DNA of 64,000 nt from Rhodopirellula halodulae (GTDB taxonomy: Bacteria > Planctomycetota > Planctomycetia > Pirellulales > Pirellulaceae): assembly GCF_020966775.1 (NCBI RefSeq), contig NZ_JAJKFV010000029.1:1749372-1813371 (forward strand), read 5' to 3'. Below the pieces are notes generated by a model, which was given only the letters and a program-made list of their open reading frames with translations, did not search any database and was not told the origin of the DNA. Positions 53,372 through 63,395 of this stretch are shown in pieces. Every line of letters starts with the position of its first letter. Position 1 is the first letter of the stretch. The position numbers and the translations under genes are program-made.

Positions 53372-55816
53372 TCATCGATTGAGTGAGTAAAGGACGAGGC
53401 CAGCCAAGATGCGGGCCGCGTCCGTGGTGTTGTAACCGGGGCACTGCACCGAGTTTTGAGACTCAAGGGCACAGCTGAGGTCGAGCGGCGAAAAGTAAAT
53501 CGCGGCTTGGCCATGGACTTCCATCAGTTCCACGGTCGGAGTCGAGCGAACACGGCTGATCTTGAGTGCACGTTGTCTGCCCCCGTCGTCACCTGAATTG
53601 GGGCGGCGGATCGTGACATCCCCAAGGTCGTATCCGCCGAACCGAGTTGTCCACGCGGGATGTTCTTTGGGCAGTTCTTCCAGGGATTCGTCTGGGAACA
53701 GTCCCTCGAGTTCCGAGCGAATTGATTTTGCAAACGCTTCGCTGCCGCAAATTGGCGTGGCAATGATGATGCCTCCTCGCGAGGCAAAATCACGCAGTGC
53801 GTCGCGTTGCTGTGGTTTCAATTGAACCGCCGTTTGGCCGTGCAGGTAAAGCACGCCAACACGAGACAGTGAGGACTCCGTCAATTCGATCGGTTCGTTC
53901 ACCGCGATGACTTCGATCGCCAGTTTCTTGCGAATCAACGTGGCTGCATTGGGAAGGGCGCGAAGCACTTGTTCTTCCCCGGCACCCAAGGCACCGACCG
54001 CGATCGGGATGGCACCGCGTGTGGGCGGCGGCGCGACGGATCCGTCAACGATCGACGCCGCATCCAATTTGTTTTTGAGTTCGCGTCCCGTGGCGTAGGC
54101 GATGATGTTTTCGCCAATCGTGACGCCGGCTTCGATTTGCGTTCGGATTGAATCCGATAGGTCGGTGTTTCTCAGCAGGGATCCGCTGTGTTTCCATCGA
54201 CAAGACAGACTGCGGGGTGAGTAGAAAACTGGCGTTCGGCAACAGGCTCCCACTCCGTAAACCCAATAGCCTGGATCGATTGCGGTTGGATCCACGGGGC
54301 GCTCGGCGAACCAGACGGGATGCGAAGGCGGCAATCGTTCCAGTTGATTGCCAGGAAACCATTGCCGGCAGATCGCCACCACGCTTTGTTGAAAAGCCGA
54401 TGCATCCCCGCAGCCGTCTCCACCGATCGCGTCGAACAGGATGGTGCCGCCTTGGTCGATGTACTGTTTGAGGTTCTGGATCAACGCGTCATCGAAGCCA
54501 ATTCGATTCGAGCCGCGGATGACGATCACGGGTGTTTTTAAGAGATCCGCGACCGATACGTTTTCGGATTGGATGGTTTGCCATGTCAGTTCTTGTGACC
54601 AGTCTTTTTCGACATGACGGACCAACTGCTTCAGTGAGGTGTTGAAGGGAAGCGTTCGAGTGTTGTTGCTGCCGCGGACGCGAAGCGAAGGGTGATCGAG
54701 CTGGCCGGCAACGACTTGGCGTTTGCCTTTGGACAGGAACAGCAACGCAAATGAAGTGGCGATATCCGCGTTGCTTTCCGCTGCGCCGGAGCCTTTCCAG
54801 AAACCCCGAAAGGCATCTTGCAGACCGACCAAATGCTCGGCACCTTCGCGATACCAATCGTGACCTCCAATGAGGCGACGCCCGGAGAGCCGTCCGACGC
54901 GTTCGATCGCATAGAGATAGTAAAAGTCGCTCGAGAGCGTGCTGCCCGGGTTGGTGGCGACGGTGAAGATTCGGCCCAGATAGTCAAAGCCACGTTCGAT
55001 GGCGGGTTCTGAGAACTCGTCGCCGCAGCACTGCAGCGTCTTCTGTTCCGGATCCAGCAAACCAAGAGCGTCTTGAGCGATCATTAACGAACCAATCCCT
55101 GCACAAGTCATGCTTCCGGTGGCTTGGTTGGATCGGTAGGGCCAACCGCCTTGTGCGAATTGTAGATTTCTCCAGTACGCTTGAGCCAATCGAAAGACGT
55201 TGGGCTCCACCTCGACGCCTCGATTGACGGCTTCGCCCAGGGCCAGCAACGCGAATTGGCTGTTGGAAGGGTCACCTGGGCCCTCTTTGTTTCCGTAATC
55301 CCAGGCACCCGGGTTTCGCGAGGTGGCGGACTTTTGTCGATCGGTGAGCCAAGCCACATTGCGTCGGAGGCGTGGCAGATCTTCTAGAGCACCGTACTGG
55401 CAATAGACAAGCGTTTGGAGCGCGACCGCGTAGGTGTCGTTGGGCTCGAACCGCCGCAAGTATTCCAAAGCACGAATCATGTCGGCATCGTTGCGAGACA
55501 CGCCCGCATTCAGCCATGCGAGTGTGCAAAGCGATGAGAGGCCGCAGGACTGACCGGTAAACTCTTCCCAGCCTCCCCGTTTGGTCTGTGTCTTTCGCAG
55601 GTATTCGACTCCACGATCGATGGCACGTTGCACGGTGGGCGCATCGATGCGGCTCGCGTTGCCGTTATCCGCCGGTTGCGCCGAACAGGGATGGCAGGCG
55701 ACGGCCATTGCGATCGCGATGCAAAGCAGACTCAGCAGGCAACACCAATATCGCCTGTTTGCCAATCGGCTTACACTGCCAGGGCAGTCGTTGAAGCGCC
55801 GCGTTCGTTTGGTCAT
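53372..55816 (-). CDS. Secreted squalene-cyclase-fold protein with C-terminal DUF4159
   Basis: About 814 residues from ATG 55816 (the frame opens at 56230 but that part overlaps moxR). A signal or anchor segment (RYWCCLLSLLCIAIAMAVAC) leads. Alpha/alpha-toroid repeats of prenyltransferase/squalene-oxidase type follow (GVEYLRKTQTKRGGWEEFTG; RALEYLRRFEPNDTYAVALQ; LAQAYWRNLQFAQGGWPYRS). The second half is DUF4159 (PVIVIRGSNRIGFDDALIQN; YIDQGGTILFDAIGGDGCGD) and a repeat of it near the C-terminus (LYLHGQTAVQLKPQQRDALR). DUF4159 has a glutamine-amidotransferase-like fold without assigned activity. It is divergent from moxR with 110 bp between, a common planctomycete grouping. Confidence 0.85.
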   Translation of the reverse strand: MTKRTRRFNDCPGSVSRLANRRYWCCLLSLLCIAIAMAVACHPCSAQPADNGNASRIDAPTVQRAIDRGVEYLRKTQTKRGGWEEFTGQSCGLSSLCTLAWLNAGVSRNDADMIRALEYLRRFEPNDTYAVALQTLVYCQYGALEDLPRLRRNVAWLTDRQKSATSRNPGAWDYGNKEGPGDPSNSQFALLALGEAVNRGVEVEPNVFRLAQAYWRNLQFAQGGWPYRSNQATGSMTCAGIGSLMIAQDALGLLDPEQKTLQCCGDEFSEPAIERGFDYLGRIFTVATNPGSTLSSDFYYLYAIERVGRLSGRRLIGGHDWYREGAEHLVGLQDAFRGFWKGSGAAESNADIATSFALLFLSKGKRQVVAGQLDHPSLRVRGSNNTRTLPFNTSLKQLVRHVEKDWSQELTWQTIQSENVSVADLLKTPVIVIRGSNRIGFDDALIQNLKQYIDQGGTILFDAIGGDGCGDASAFQQSVVAICRQWFPGNQLERLPPSHPVWFAERPVDPTAIDPGYWVYGVGACCRTPVFYSPRSLSCRWKHSGSLLRNTDLSDSIRTQIEAGVTIGENIIAYATGRELKNKLDAASIVDGSVAPPPTRGAIPIAVGALGAGEEQVLRALPNAATLIRKKLAIEVIAVNEPIELTESSLSRVGVLYLHGQTAVQLKPQQRDALRDFASRGGIIIATPICGSEAFAKSIRSELEGLFPDESLEELPKEHPAWTTRFGGYDLGDVTIRRPNSGDDGGRQRALKISRVRSTPTVELMEVHGQAAIYFSPLDLSCALESQNSVQCPGYNTTDAARILAGLVLYSLNR

Positions 55817-55925
55817 TGCCAGGCGATCGAGTGTTTTGCGATTGTGTGGATGAATCGTGTCCGTTGAAAAGGTGCGATTCCGCTCTTCCTCGCGACTCGA
55901 CCCATTGTGAATTGGATTGTGATTC

Positions 55926-57029
55926 ATGGCTGATCCTTCGGTTCCGACCCCTCCGCCGGTGAACCCCGCAGCAGGGAACGCTGCTTCCAATGCGAATTCG
56001 GCGGACGCGTCCAAGCCCCGCAATCTGGCGGATGTGTTGCGAGAGTTCTCGGAACACCAAAAGAAGATGCGGGATGAGTTGGCAAAGGTCATTGTGGGGC
56101 AAACGGACACGATCGAACAGTTGTTGGCCGCGATCTTCACGCGAGGGCACTGTTTGTTGGAGGGCGTGCCGGGATTGGCCAAGACATTGATGGTCAGCAC
56201 GCTGGCGAACATTTTGGATGTTTCGTTCAAACGCGTTCAGTTCACGCCTGACCTGATGCCGTCGGACATCACCGGAACGCAGGTGATGGAAGAGGACGAA
56301 TCGGGGCGACGCAGTTTCCGATTTGTCGAAGGACCGATCTTCGCGAATATTTTGCTGGCTGACGAGATCAACCGGACGCCGCCGAAGACTCAGGCCGCAT
56401 TGTTGGAAGCCATGCAGGAACGCCAGGTTTCCGTCGGGCGAGAGACCCACACATTGCCGGAACCGTTCTTCACCATCGCAACGCAGAACCCGGTGGAGCA
56501 GGAAGGCACGTACCCGTTGCCCGAAGCACAGTTGGACCGGTTCATGTTCAACATCAAAATTGGTTACCCGACCGCGGAAGAGGAAGAGAAAATTTTGACG
56601 GCGACCACGCGAGGTGAGAAAGCGACTGTCAACAAAATCCTCTCCGCGAAAGCCATCCTGAATTGTCAGAAGTTGGTGGGGAGCATCGCGGCGGGGCCGT
56701 TGGTCATTCGTTATGCGTCGCAGTTGGTTCGAGCGACCCGTCCGGCGGATGAGTCCGCACCCGAGTACGTTCGCGAATTGGTGGATTGGGGGGCGGGGCC
56801 GCGTGCCGGTCAGAACTTGATCGCTGGGGGAAAAGCGATCGCTGCGATGAACGGAAGATTCAGTGTCGAGCCTGGGGATATACAGAAAGTCGCATTGCCC
56901 GTGCTGCGTCATCGAATTGCGACGAACTTCCAGGCCCAAGCGGAGGGGATGGACACAGATTCGGTCATTCAACGTCTATTGACTGACATCCCTGTGCCTG
57001 AACCGGCTAAGATGGAACGTTCCAAGTGA
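55926..57029 (+). CDS. moxR: MoxR family AAA+ ATPase
   Basis: The 367-residue product has a Pro-rich start, then the MoxR blocks. P-loop: EGVPGLAKTLMVSTLANILD. Then RVQFTPDLMPSDITGTQV. Walker B: ILLADEINRTPPKTQAALLE. Then MQERQVSVGRETHTLPEPFF and FTIATQNPVEQEGTYPLPEA. MoxR ATPases usually act as chaperones with VWA and DUF58 proteins. Here neither follows; the next gene is a DUF1549-DUF1553 protein after 55 bp, and a DUF4159 protein is divergent. The giant VWA protein at 10352 is far away. Confidence 0.95.
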   Translation: MADPSVPTPPPVNPAAGNAASNANSADASKPRNLADVLREFSEHQKKMRDELAKVIVGQTDTIEQLLAAIFTRGHCLLEGVPGLAKTLMVSTLANILDVSFKRVQFTPDLMPSDITGTQVMEEDESGRRSFRFVEGPIFANILLADEINRTPPKTQAALLEAMQERQVSVGRETHTLPEPFFTIATQNPVEQEGTYPLPEAQLDRFMFNIKIGYPTAEEEEKILTATTRGEKATVNKILSAKAILNCQKLVGSIAAGPLVIRYASQLVRATRPADESAPEYVRELVDWGAGPRAGQNLIAGGKAIAAMNGRFSVEPGDIQKVALPVLRHRIATNFQAQAEGMDTDSVIQRLLTDIPVPEPAKMERSK

Positions 57030-57084
57030 GGCCGTGGAGGAGCGGTTTCACTCCCGCCTGAAGCCCACCTGCCATTGATCGCTT

Positions 57085-60000
57085 ATGCCGTTTCGATCCA
57101 TCGGCGTCGCCGATTTTCTCGGCGTCCCGTCACACGTTCCTGTCGCTCTTCCTCGTGGTGTCGCTGGGGTGTGCGTCGGGCTGCTGCTGCTCGCTTGCGT
57201 TCGTCCGGTATCGCTTTTAGCAGATGACGCTCAGCAACGTGATTTTTTTGAAACTCGCGTTCGTCCTTTGCTGAGTGAGCATTGCTATGAGTGTCACGGT
57301 GAGGACGCGGATGAACGGCAAGGCGGTCTGCGAGTGGACCATGGTGAGTTCCTGCTGTCCGGCGGTGATACCGGGCCCGCATTGGTTGCAGGAAATGTGG
57401 ACGAAAGCCTGCTGATCGAAGCGGTGCGGTTTGATTCGTACGAAATGCCGCCGTCTGGAAAACTGCCGGACGATGACATCGCGGTGCTTGAAAAATGGAT
57501 CGCCGACGGAGCTTACTGGCCGGAGGAACCGTTGCCGGAAGGGGCGGACGAATCCAACGCGTTTGACATCGACGCGCGGCGCGAAACTCACTGGGCGTGG
57601 CAACGGGTTCAGGATCCCGTGCCACCGGCCACATCGCAGCCTGAATGGTCGAAGGATTCCATTGACCAGTTCATCATGGCGAAATTGGAGGACGCTGGGT
57701 TATCGCCGGCCGTTCCTGCCGATCGAACCACGTTGATTCGTCGACTGACGTTTGCCTTGTCTGGTTTGCCGCCAACACCGACGGAAGTGAAGCAATTCGA
57801 GCAAGATCCTCGGCCGGACGCGGTGCACCGATTGGTCAATCGCTTGATCGCTTCGCCCGAGTTTGGCAATCGTTGGGGACGCCATTGGTTGGATTTGGTT
57901 CGTTACAGTGAATCACGCGGCCATGAATTTGACGCCGACATTCCCAATGCGAATCAGTATCGTGATTATGTCGTGCGAGGTTTGAACGCGGATGTTCCTT
58001 ATGACCAATGGGTGCGTGAACACATTGCGGGCGATCTGCTGAGCGAACCTCGGATGAGCTTGGACGGTCGCGATGGTGGAGAGCCCTTCAATGAATCAAT
58101 CTTGGGGACAGGCTTCTATCATCTTTGTGAGTGGGTGCATTCACCCGTTGATATCCGCAAAGATGAGTCCGATCGCATCGACAACATGATCGATGTGATG
58201 ACCAAAACGTTCCAAGGAATGACCGTCGCCTGCGCTCGTTGCCACGATCACAAGTTCGACGCGATTTCCACAGCCGACTATTACTCATTGTCGGGCTTCT
58301 TGCAGAGCAGCGACTACGCCGAGGTGCGTTTTGATTCGATGCAGCAGAACAACCGAGTTGCCAGCGAATTGAACCGCGTCGATGACAACTATAGCGAGCG
58401 TTTTCGCAAGTTATTCGCGAGCGACTATGAAGCCTTTGAAGAAAAGCGTCAGCAAGATGCTTCGCTGCCCGAGATGGTTCACGACGTCGGCAAGTTGACG
58501 CCTGAAGAGTACCGGCAGAACGGTTTCATCTTTGGTCATTCGCCCACGCGAATCGGGGATCCTGTTCCCGCGTTCGATTTGGCGGGCGAAAAAGATTCCG
58601 ACGAATCCCATGCGATTCGTCTTTGGGAACGATCGTCAGCCGTCAACGACCGTCTTTGGGATGGGCTGGTTTCTGTCCGTTCCCGATCCACCAACGCTCG
58701 AGGCAAACTGCGAGCCTACCCGCGAGTTGGTCGAACGTTGCGTTTGCCGACGTTTGAACTGACTGATCCGATCGTCGCGGTTCGAGTCAAAGGTTCCGGC
58801 AACTTGTTCGCTTGTGTGGATTCGCACCGGCTAGTCGATGGACCGCTGCACGGCGAAACCATCGCCAAGTTCGACAACAAGGACGGCTGGGTGGAGATGA
58901 ACCTGGCTCGCTACCTCGGGCATCGATTGCATTTGGAATGCACGCCCGCTGAGAACCAGACGCTCGAGATCCTTTGTGTCGTCCAGGCAACGCGTGAAGA
59001 GTTGGGCGAGTTGAAGGGCGAGGTGGACGCGGGACTTGTTGCAGACGCCGAGCAAATCGCCGAATTACAGAGTGCCATCCAGGATCGTCTGACCGCAAAT
59101 GCTGAGTTGCAGGATGAGCTCGCCGCGATCCAAACTGAATGGCGAGAAGAACGCTCTCGGTTGAAGAGTCAGATCCAAAAACGATCGCGAGTCGCCATTG
59201 CGATGCTGGATGGTTCGGGCGAAGACGCTGCGATCCTCATTCGCGGGAATTCATCCAGTGAAGGAGCCATCGAGCCGCGTCACTTTTTAACCGCAATCAC
59301 TGGCGGTGAGCGGATTGGCGACGAACGCGGCAGCGGACGGTTGGAACTGGCCGAAGCGATCAACTCATCGAACAATCCCCTGACGTCGCGGGTAATCACC
59401 AATCGCTTGTGGCATCACATGATGGGGAAAGGTATCGTTCCCACGACTGACGATTTTGGTGTGCTGGGATTGCCTCCCAGTCATCCCATGTTGTTGGACC
59501 ACCTCGCGACAGAATTCGATCGACATGATCGGCATTTGAAATGGATGATTCGCCGGATCGTTTTGACAAGCAGCTATCAGATGTCGGTGCACAGTGTGTC
59601 GGAGGAACAGGCCGCACTGGCCGCGTCCGTTGATCCTAAGAACGAACTTCTGCATCAGCGGAACCTGCATCGTTTGGAAGGCGAGGTGATTCGTGACAGC
59701 TTGTTGTTCATTGCGGATCAGTTAGATCGATCGTTTGAGGGTGATTCGGTTGCCGTGCACTTGACCCCTTTTATGAACGGTCGAGGCCGTCCGTCGAAGA
59801 GCGGTCCATTGGACGGCGATCGTCGACGATCCATTTACATCGCCGTGCGGCGAAATTTCTTGTCGCCCATGATGAGTGTCTTTGACACGCCAAATCCATT
59901 CAGCACGATGGGACGCCGAAATGCATCCAATGTTCCTGCACAAGCGTTGGTGATGCTGAACGATCCCTTTGTGCGATTGCAGTCTCGCCATTTCGCGGAA

Positions 60001-60228
60001 CGATCGATGCGTGCGGCACCAGCAAATTCCGCGACGACCCAAGAGCGGATCGAGTGGATGATTTTTGCTGCGTTGGGCCGGGAAGCGACGCAATCCGAAG
60101 TCCAGTCCATCATGCAATACATGCAGACATTGGGGCAAGCAACCGGTGGGGGTGCAGAAGATGTTTCCACGTGGGCGGACGTGGCTCACGCGATTGTTAA
60201 CACCAAGGAATTTGTGTTTGTGCCATGA
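57085..60228 (+). CDS. Planctomycete cytochrome C (PSCyt1) - DUF1549 - DUF1553 protein
   Basis: The 1047-residue product has an export segment (GVAGVCVGLLLLACVRPVSL). A PSCyt1 domain follows with VRPLLSEHCYECHGEDADER (CXXCH) and GGDTGPALVAGNVDESLLIE. DUF1549 has GRHWLDLVRYSESRGHEFDA and MTVACARCHDHKFDAISTAD (CXXCH). A coiled segment near residues 660-700 precedes DUF1553 (SSNNPLTSRVITNRLWHHMM; NPFSTMGRRNASNVPAQALV), ending VNTKEFVFVP. It overlaps the following DUF1501 gene by 4 bp (ATGA), so the two are co-translated. Confidence 0.93.
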   Translation: MPFRSIGVADFLGVPSHVPVALPRGVAGVCVGLLLLACVRPVSLLADDAQQRDFFETRVRPLLSEHCYECHGEDADERQGGLRVDHGEFLLSGGDTGPALVAGNVDESLLIEAVRFDSYEMPPSGKLPDDDIAVLEKWIADGAYWPEEPLPEGADESNAFDIDARRETHWAWQRVQDPVPPATSQPEWSKDSIDQFIMAKLEDAGLSPAVPADRTTLIRRLTFALSGLPPTPTEVKQFEQDPRPDAVHRLVNRLIASPEFGNRWGRHWLDLVRYSESRGHEFDADIPNANQYRDYVVRGLNADVPYDQWVREHIAGDLLSEPRMSLDGRDGGEPFNESILGTGFYHLCEWVHSPVDIRKDESDRIDNMIDVMTKTFQGMTVACARCHDHKFDAISTADYYSLSGFLQSSDYAEVRFDSMQQNNRVASELNRVDDNYSERFRKLFASDYEAFEEKRQQDASLPEMVHDVGKLTPEEYRQNGFIFGHSPTRIGDPVPAFDLAGEKDSDESHAIRLWERSSAVNDRLWDGLVSVRSRSTNARGKLRAYPRVGRTLRLPTFELTDPIVAVRVKGSGNLFACVDSHRLVDGPLHGETIAKFDNKDGWVEMNLARYLGHRLHLECTPAENQTLEILCVVQATREELGELKGEVDAGLVADAEQIAELQSAIQDRLTANAELQDELAAIQTEWREERSRLKSQIQKRSRVAIAMLDGSGEDAAILIRGNSSSEGAIEPRHFLTAITGGERIGDERGSGRLELAEAINSSNNPLTSRVITNRLWHHMMGKGIVPTTDDFGVLGLPPSHPMLLDHLATEFDRHDRHLKWMIRRIVLTSSYQMSVHSVSEEQAALAASVDPKNELLHQRNLHRLEGEVIRDSLLFIADQLDRSFEGDSVAVHLTPFMNGRGRPSKSGPLDGDRRRSIYIAVRRNFLSPMMSVFDTPNPFSTMGRRNASNVPAQALVMLNDPFVRLQSRHFAERSMRAAPANSATTQERIEWMIFAALGREATQSEVQSIMQYMQTLGQATGGGAEDVSTWADVAHAIVNTKEFVFVP

Positions 60229-61640
60229 GCGGTTTTTCGAACTTCATTCCGAATCGACTTAGCCGGCGACAGATGCTGGCTCGGACCTCCATGGGGTTTG
60301 GCGGTGTCGCGTTGGCTTCGATGTTGCACGAAGCTTCGGCCAGTCACGCGGATCACGGGATCCACCACCCAGCCAAAGCAAAGCGGGTGATCTTTTTGTA
60401 CATGGATGGCGGGCCGTCGCAGATCGACACGTTCGATCCCAAACCGTTGTTAACCAAGATGAACGGACGCGATCCCGGTGAGTTGTTCCGGGTTGAACCG
60501 ACTCAGTTCAATAACAACGGAACCGTGTTGGGCAGCCCGTGGGAATTCCAACAGCATGGCGAAAGCGGAATTCCCGTCAGCAGTTTATTCCCCCATGTTG
60601 CTCAGTGCGTGGACGAATTGGCGGTCGTGCGTTCCATGGTTTCGGAATTTTCTGAACACACATTCGCAAATTACTTCTTGCACACGGGAAGTGGTTTGCA
60701 AGGACGGCCCAGCATGGGGGCGTGGGTGAACTACGGCTTGGGATCGGAATGCGATAATCTGCCGGGCTTCATTGCGCTCAACGGCGGATTGATTCCTCCC
60801 GGCGGTCTGGACTGCTTCGGCAGCGGGTTTCTACCCGCGACCTATCAGGGGTCAGTGTTTCAGCCCCACGGAACGGCCGTCGCGAATATTCAGTCACCGG
60901 AACCGGATGTGGGGCGGCAGCGTGCGCACCTGGACTTGATTGCGAAGCTGGATGCGGACGCGATGCGGGGTGGGTTGCGTCACGACGCGATCGAATCCGC
61001 GATCGCGAATTATGAGCTTGCATTTCAGATGCAGGCGGCGGTGCCGGAGTTGATGTCCATCGACGATGAACCTGAGCATGTCCGCAAATTGTATGGGCTG
61101 GATTCGCAGTACAAACCAACTCAGATCTATGCAGCGGAATGTTTGATCGCGCGGCGTTTGATCGAACGAGGCGTCCGGTTCATCGAGTTGACTTGCCCTC
61201 AGGTGGGCGGCGACCGATGGGATCAACACAGCAATCTGAAGAAAGGGCATGAGAACAATGCTTTGGCAGTCGATCAACCGATTGCTGGCTTGCTAAAAGA
61301 TCTTCGGCAACGTGGCTTGCTGGATGAAACCCTGGTTGTTTGGGCTGGCGAATTTGGACGGACTCCGTTTGCGCAAGGCAAAAATGGCCGTGATCACAAT
61401 CCCTATGGATTTTCCATTTGGATGGCGGGCGGAGGTGTTCGACCTGGAATCACATACGGAGCGACGGACGAATTCGGGTACAAAGCCGTTGAGAAACGGA
61501 CTGAGATCCATGATTTGCATGCGACCATGTTGCATTTGCTTGGCGTGGATCACACGCGTTCGACGTTCCGGTTCGGTGGTCGCGATATGCGGCTTACCGA
61601 TGTGAAAGGGCACGTGATGACGGACGTCATCCAGTCTTGA
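60225..61640 (+). CDS. DUF1501 protein, Tat-type signal
   Basis: The 471-residue product starts with a twin-arginine signal (LSRRQMLARTSMGFGGVALA). DUF1501 blocks are FLYMDGGPSQIDTFDPKPLL, EHTFANYFLHTGSGLQGRPS, ARRLIERGVRFIELTCPQVG, WAGEFGRTPFAQGKNGRDHN and PYGFSIWMAGGGVRPG. It has the alkaline-phosphatase/sulfatase-like fold of its family, and substrate is unknown. It is translationally coupled to the DUF1549-DUF1553 gene. This is the second such pair in the window, in reversed gene order relative to the one at 34170-38491 when read along the genome but the same order in transcription. Confidence 0.94.
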   Translation: MSGFSNFIPNRLSRRQMLARTSMGFGGVALASMLHEASASHADHGIHHPAKAKRVIFLYMDGGPSQIDTFDPKPLLTKMNGRDPGELFRVEPTQFNNNGTVLGSPWEFQQHGESGIPVSSLFPHVAQCVDELAVVRSMVSEFSEHTFANYFLHTGSGLQGRPSMGAWVNYGLGSECDNLPGFIALNGGLIPPGGLDCFGSGFLPATYQGSVFQPHGTAVANIQSPEPDVGRQRAHLDLIAKLDADAMRGGLRHDAIESAIANYELAFQMQAAVPELMSIDDEPEHVRKLYGLDSQYKPTQIYAAECLIARRLIERGVRFIELTCPQVGGDRWDQHSNLKKGHENNALAVDQPIAGLLKDLRQRGLLDETLVVWAGEFGRTPFAQGKNGRDHNPYGFSIWMAGGGVRPGITYGATDEFGYKAVEKRTEIHDLHATMLHLLGVDHTRSTFRFGGRDMRLTDVKGHVMTDVIQS

Positions 61641-61710
61641 CGGTTTCAGCGTAGACGGGACGCTCTTGCGGTGAGCTTGTGTCCACCGCTAATGTTTCGC
61701 CCGAGGCCAG

Positions 61711-63237
61711 ATGCTTTACAATCTGATTGCCTCGCTCTTCTCTTCTTGTCTGCTGATTGAACGCGTTCGTCTGTGTCTGATTCCGACTGTGTCTGATTCT
61801 TTGGGTGATGCTGAGAGTCCCTCCGATCCGGATGCTTCGGTGAAATCTGGTCGAGCGGTTGGTGCTGCGCGAACATGGTCGCAGCAACTTCAGGATCGCT
61901 TCCATATCACGCTTGATTCGGATTTGGTGGCTTGGTTCGACGAAGGGCTGTGGCGACAGCAAGGCAACGGAGAATTTGCCAACGCTGTCTCGCCGGAAAC
62001 GTTACTGAAGCCCGCGCCGGAACCGGTTTGGCCGCCGTTGATGCCGCCAAATTTCTTGCCGTTGGTCGGCAGTCATTCCGGCGATTGGCTTTGCTTGCGT
62101 TTGGCGGATGGAGACGCCGAAGGCAGCGGTTACGACATTTGTCATTGGTATCACGGCGGTGGTGATTGGCTGCCGTGGGGTGAGACGCTGGCGGAAGCTT
62201 TGTTGTTTGATCAACTGTTGCCCTCGCTGCCGGCGAGCGACCAGCGACACGCGATTCCCTCACCCATGGAAGTCGGACGATCGAACAACTCCGGCGGAGA
62301 TGCCTGGCATGAGTGGATGGTCCGTTGTTTGCCCGACTCCGCTTCTCATTTGGCCGCGAATCGGTGTTGGGAATCCGGTTCGCGAGACTGGTTGGATCCG
62401 TTGTTGCAAAGCAATGTTTGCGGCGCGGCGGTTCGTTGTCAGTTGGTCATTGAGGCTTTGGGCAACGAGTTAGCAAAGCGTTTGAAGCCGGCCGATGCGA
62501 ACCGGATGGGCATCCCTTGGAACAGCATCATGAAATGGTGCTTTGATTTAAGGACTTTGCCGCACGATATTTTGACTCGGTTGAAGGAAGCCGGATTGGC
62601 GACGGAGGACGCGGCCGATCCAGGACAACAAGACTGGGCCAAGATCGAAACGCTATGCGAGCAGGCTCATCTGGTGTCGCCGGAGTTGGCTTGGCCGGCG
62701 GAATTGTTGGGGTATTGCCGTTGGCAACGTGGTGACCAAGCGACGGGGGCCGATGCACTGCGAGCCTCCATTCGTTGCAGTGTTTTCACCGACCAAAGTG
62801 TGCGTTTGCGAACGCATTGGGCCACCTCCGGAGCGGATGGTTTGGCGAAGTTTGGGGCGCATTGGTTGACACAAACATCGGCCGACGACGTTGGCTCATC
62901 CGATTCGTTCTCGCGAAACCATGCCAATGCGTTGCCAGCGTCGGTTGAGATCGCGGACTATCTGGCTTGTTTAACGAATCGCGAAGGCGGTTCCGTTCGC
63001 AATGGCGTGACCACTTTCCTGCAATCGCAGTCGCAACGATTTGCTGCGGAGGGAAATGCGAAAGACGCCGTTCGGTGTCTCTACGCCGCGGGTTGGGACC
63101 TGGGCGCGGAGCCGATGTCGTTGTACGCCGAGTTGTTGAACCAGCTGATCGAGGCGACTCGTTCGGCCAACTGGTTGAGCCACGAGACGTTCGCACAAAT
63201 GCATCGCGATTGCTTTCGAAAACGCTACGGCGTCTAG
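61711..63237 (+). CDS. SUKH/SMI1-KNR4-like protein
   Basis: The frame of 508 residues may begin at ATG 61711 or at GTG 61789 (VSDSLGDAESP); no clear ribosome site separates them. Near residues 105-165 the pattern LPLVGSHSGDWLCLRLADGD then ICHWYHGGGDWLPWGETLAE resembles the SMI1/KNR4 (SUKH) fold. The rest is helical (ETLCEQAHLVSPELAWPAEL; YCRWQRGDQATGADALRASI, TPR-like). SUKH proteins are often immunity proteins, but no toxin adjoins this one. It may simply be a cytoplasmic scaffold. It is followed by cysC after about 160 bp. Confidence 0.6.
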   Translation: MLYNLIASLFSSCLLIERVRLCLIPTVSDSLGDAESPSDPDASVKSGRAVGAARTWSQQLQDRFHITLDSDLVAWFDEGLWRQQGNGEFANAVSPETLLKPAPEPVWPPLMPPNFLPLVGSHSGDWLCLRLADGDAEGSGYDICHWYHGGGDWLPWGETLAEALLFDQLLPSLPASDQRHAIPSPMEVGRSNNSGGDAWHEWMVRCLPDSASHLAANRCWESGSRDWLDPLLQSNVCGAAVRCQLVIEALGNELAKRLKPADANRMGIPWNSIMKWCFDLRTLPHDILTRLKEAGLATEDAADPGQQDWAKIETLCEQAHLVSPELAWPAELLGYCRWQRGDQATGADALRASIRCSVFTDQSVRLRTHWATSGADGLAKFGAHWLTQTSADDVGSSDSFSRNHANALPASVEIADYLACLTNREGGSVRNGVTTFLQSQSQRFAAEGNAKDAVRCLYAAGWDLGAEPMSLYAELLNQLIEATRSANWLSHETFAQMHRDCFRKRYGV

Positions 63238-63395
63238 CGGAGGCTCCTCGGCAGCTTCGCGAGGTTTTTCCATCCTCGTTGGGGTCTGAAAATTTGTCGC
63301 CGCGGATTAGGATGCTTGCGAGAGATTGGCTCCGTTTGCACCGGACGGTTTCATTGCTCTTTTTCGAAACGAAATCCGCCCATCGGTTGAACTTC

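Noticed and set aside
53372-56230. The longer 952-residue form of the DUF4159 gene starting at 56230
   Set aside because: The upstream part would overlap moxR by 300 bp antisense and precede a good signal peptide at 55816.
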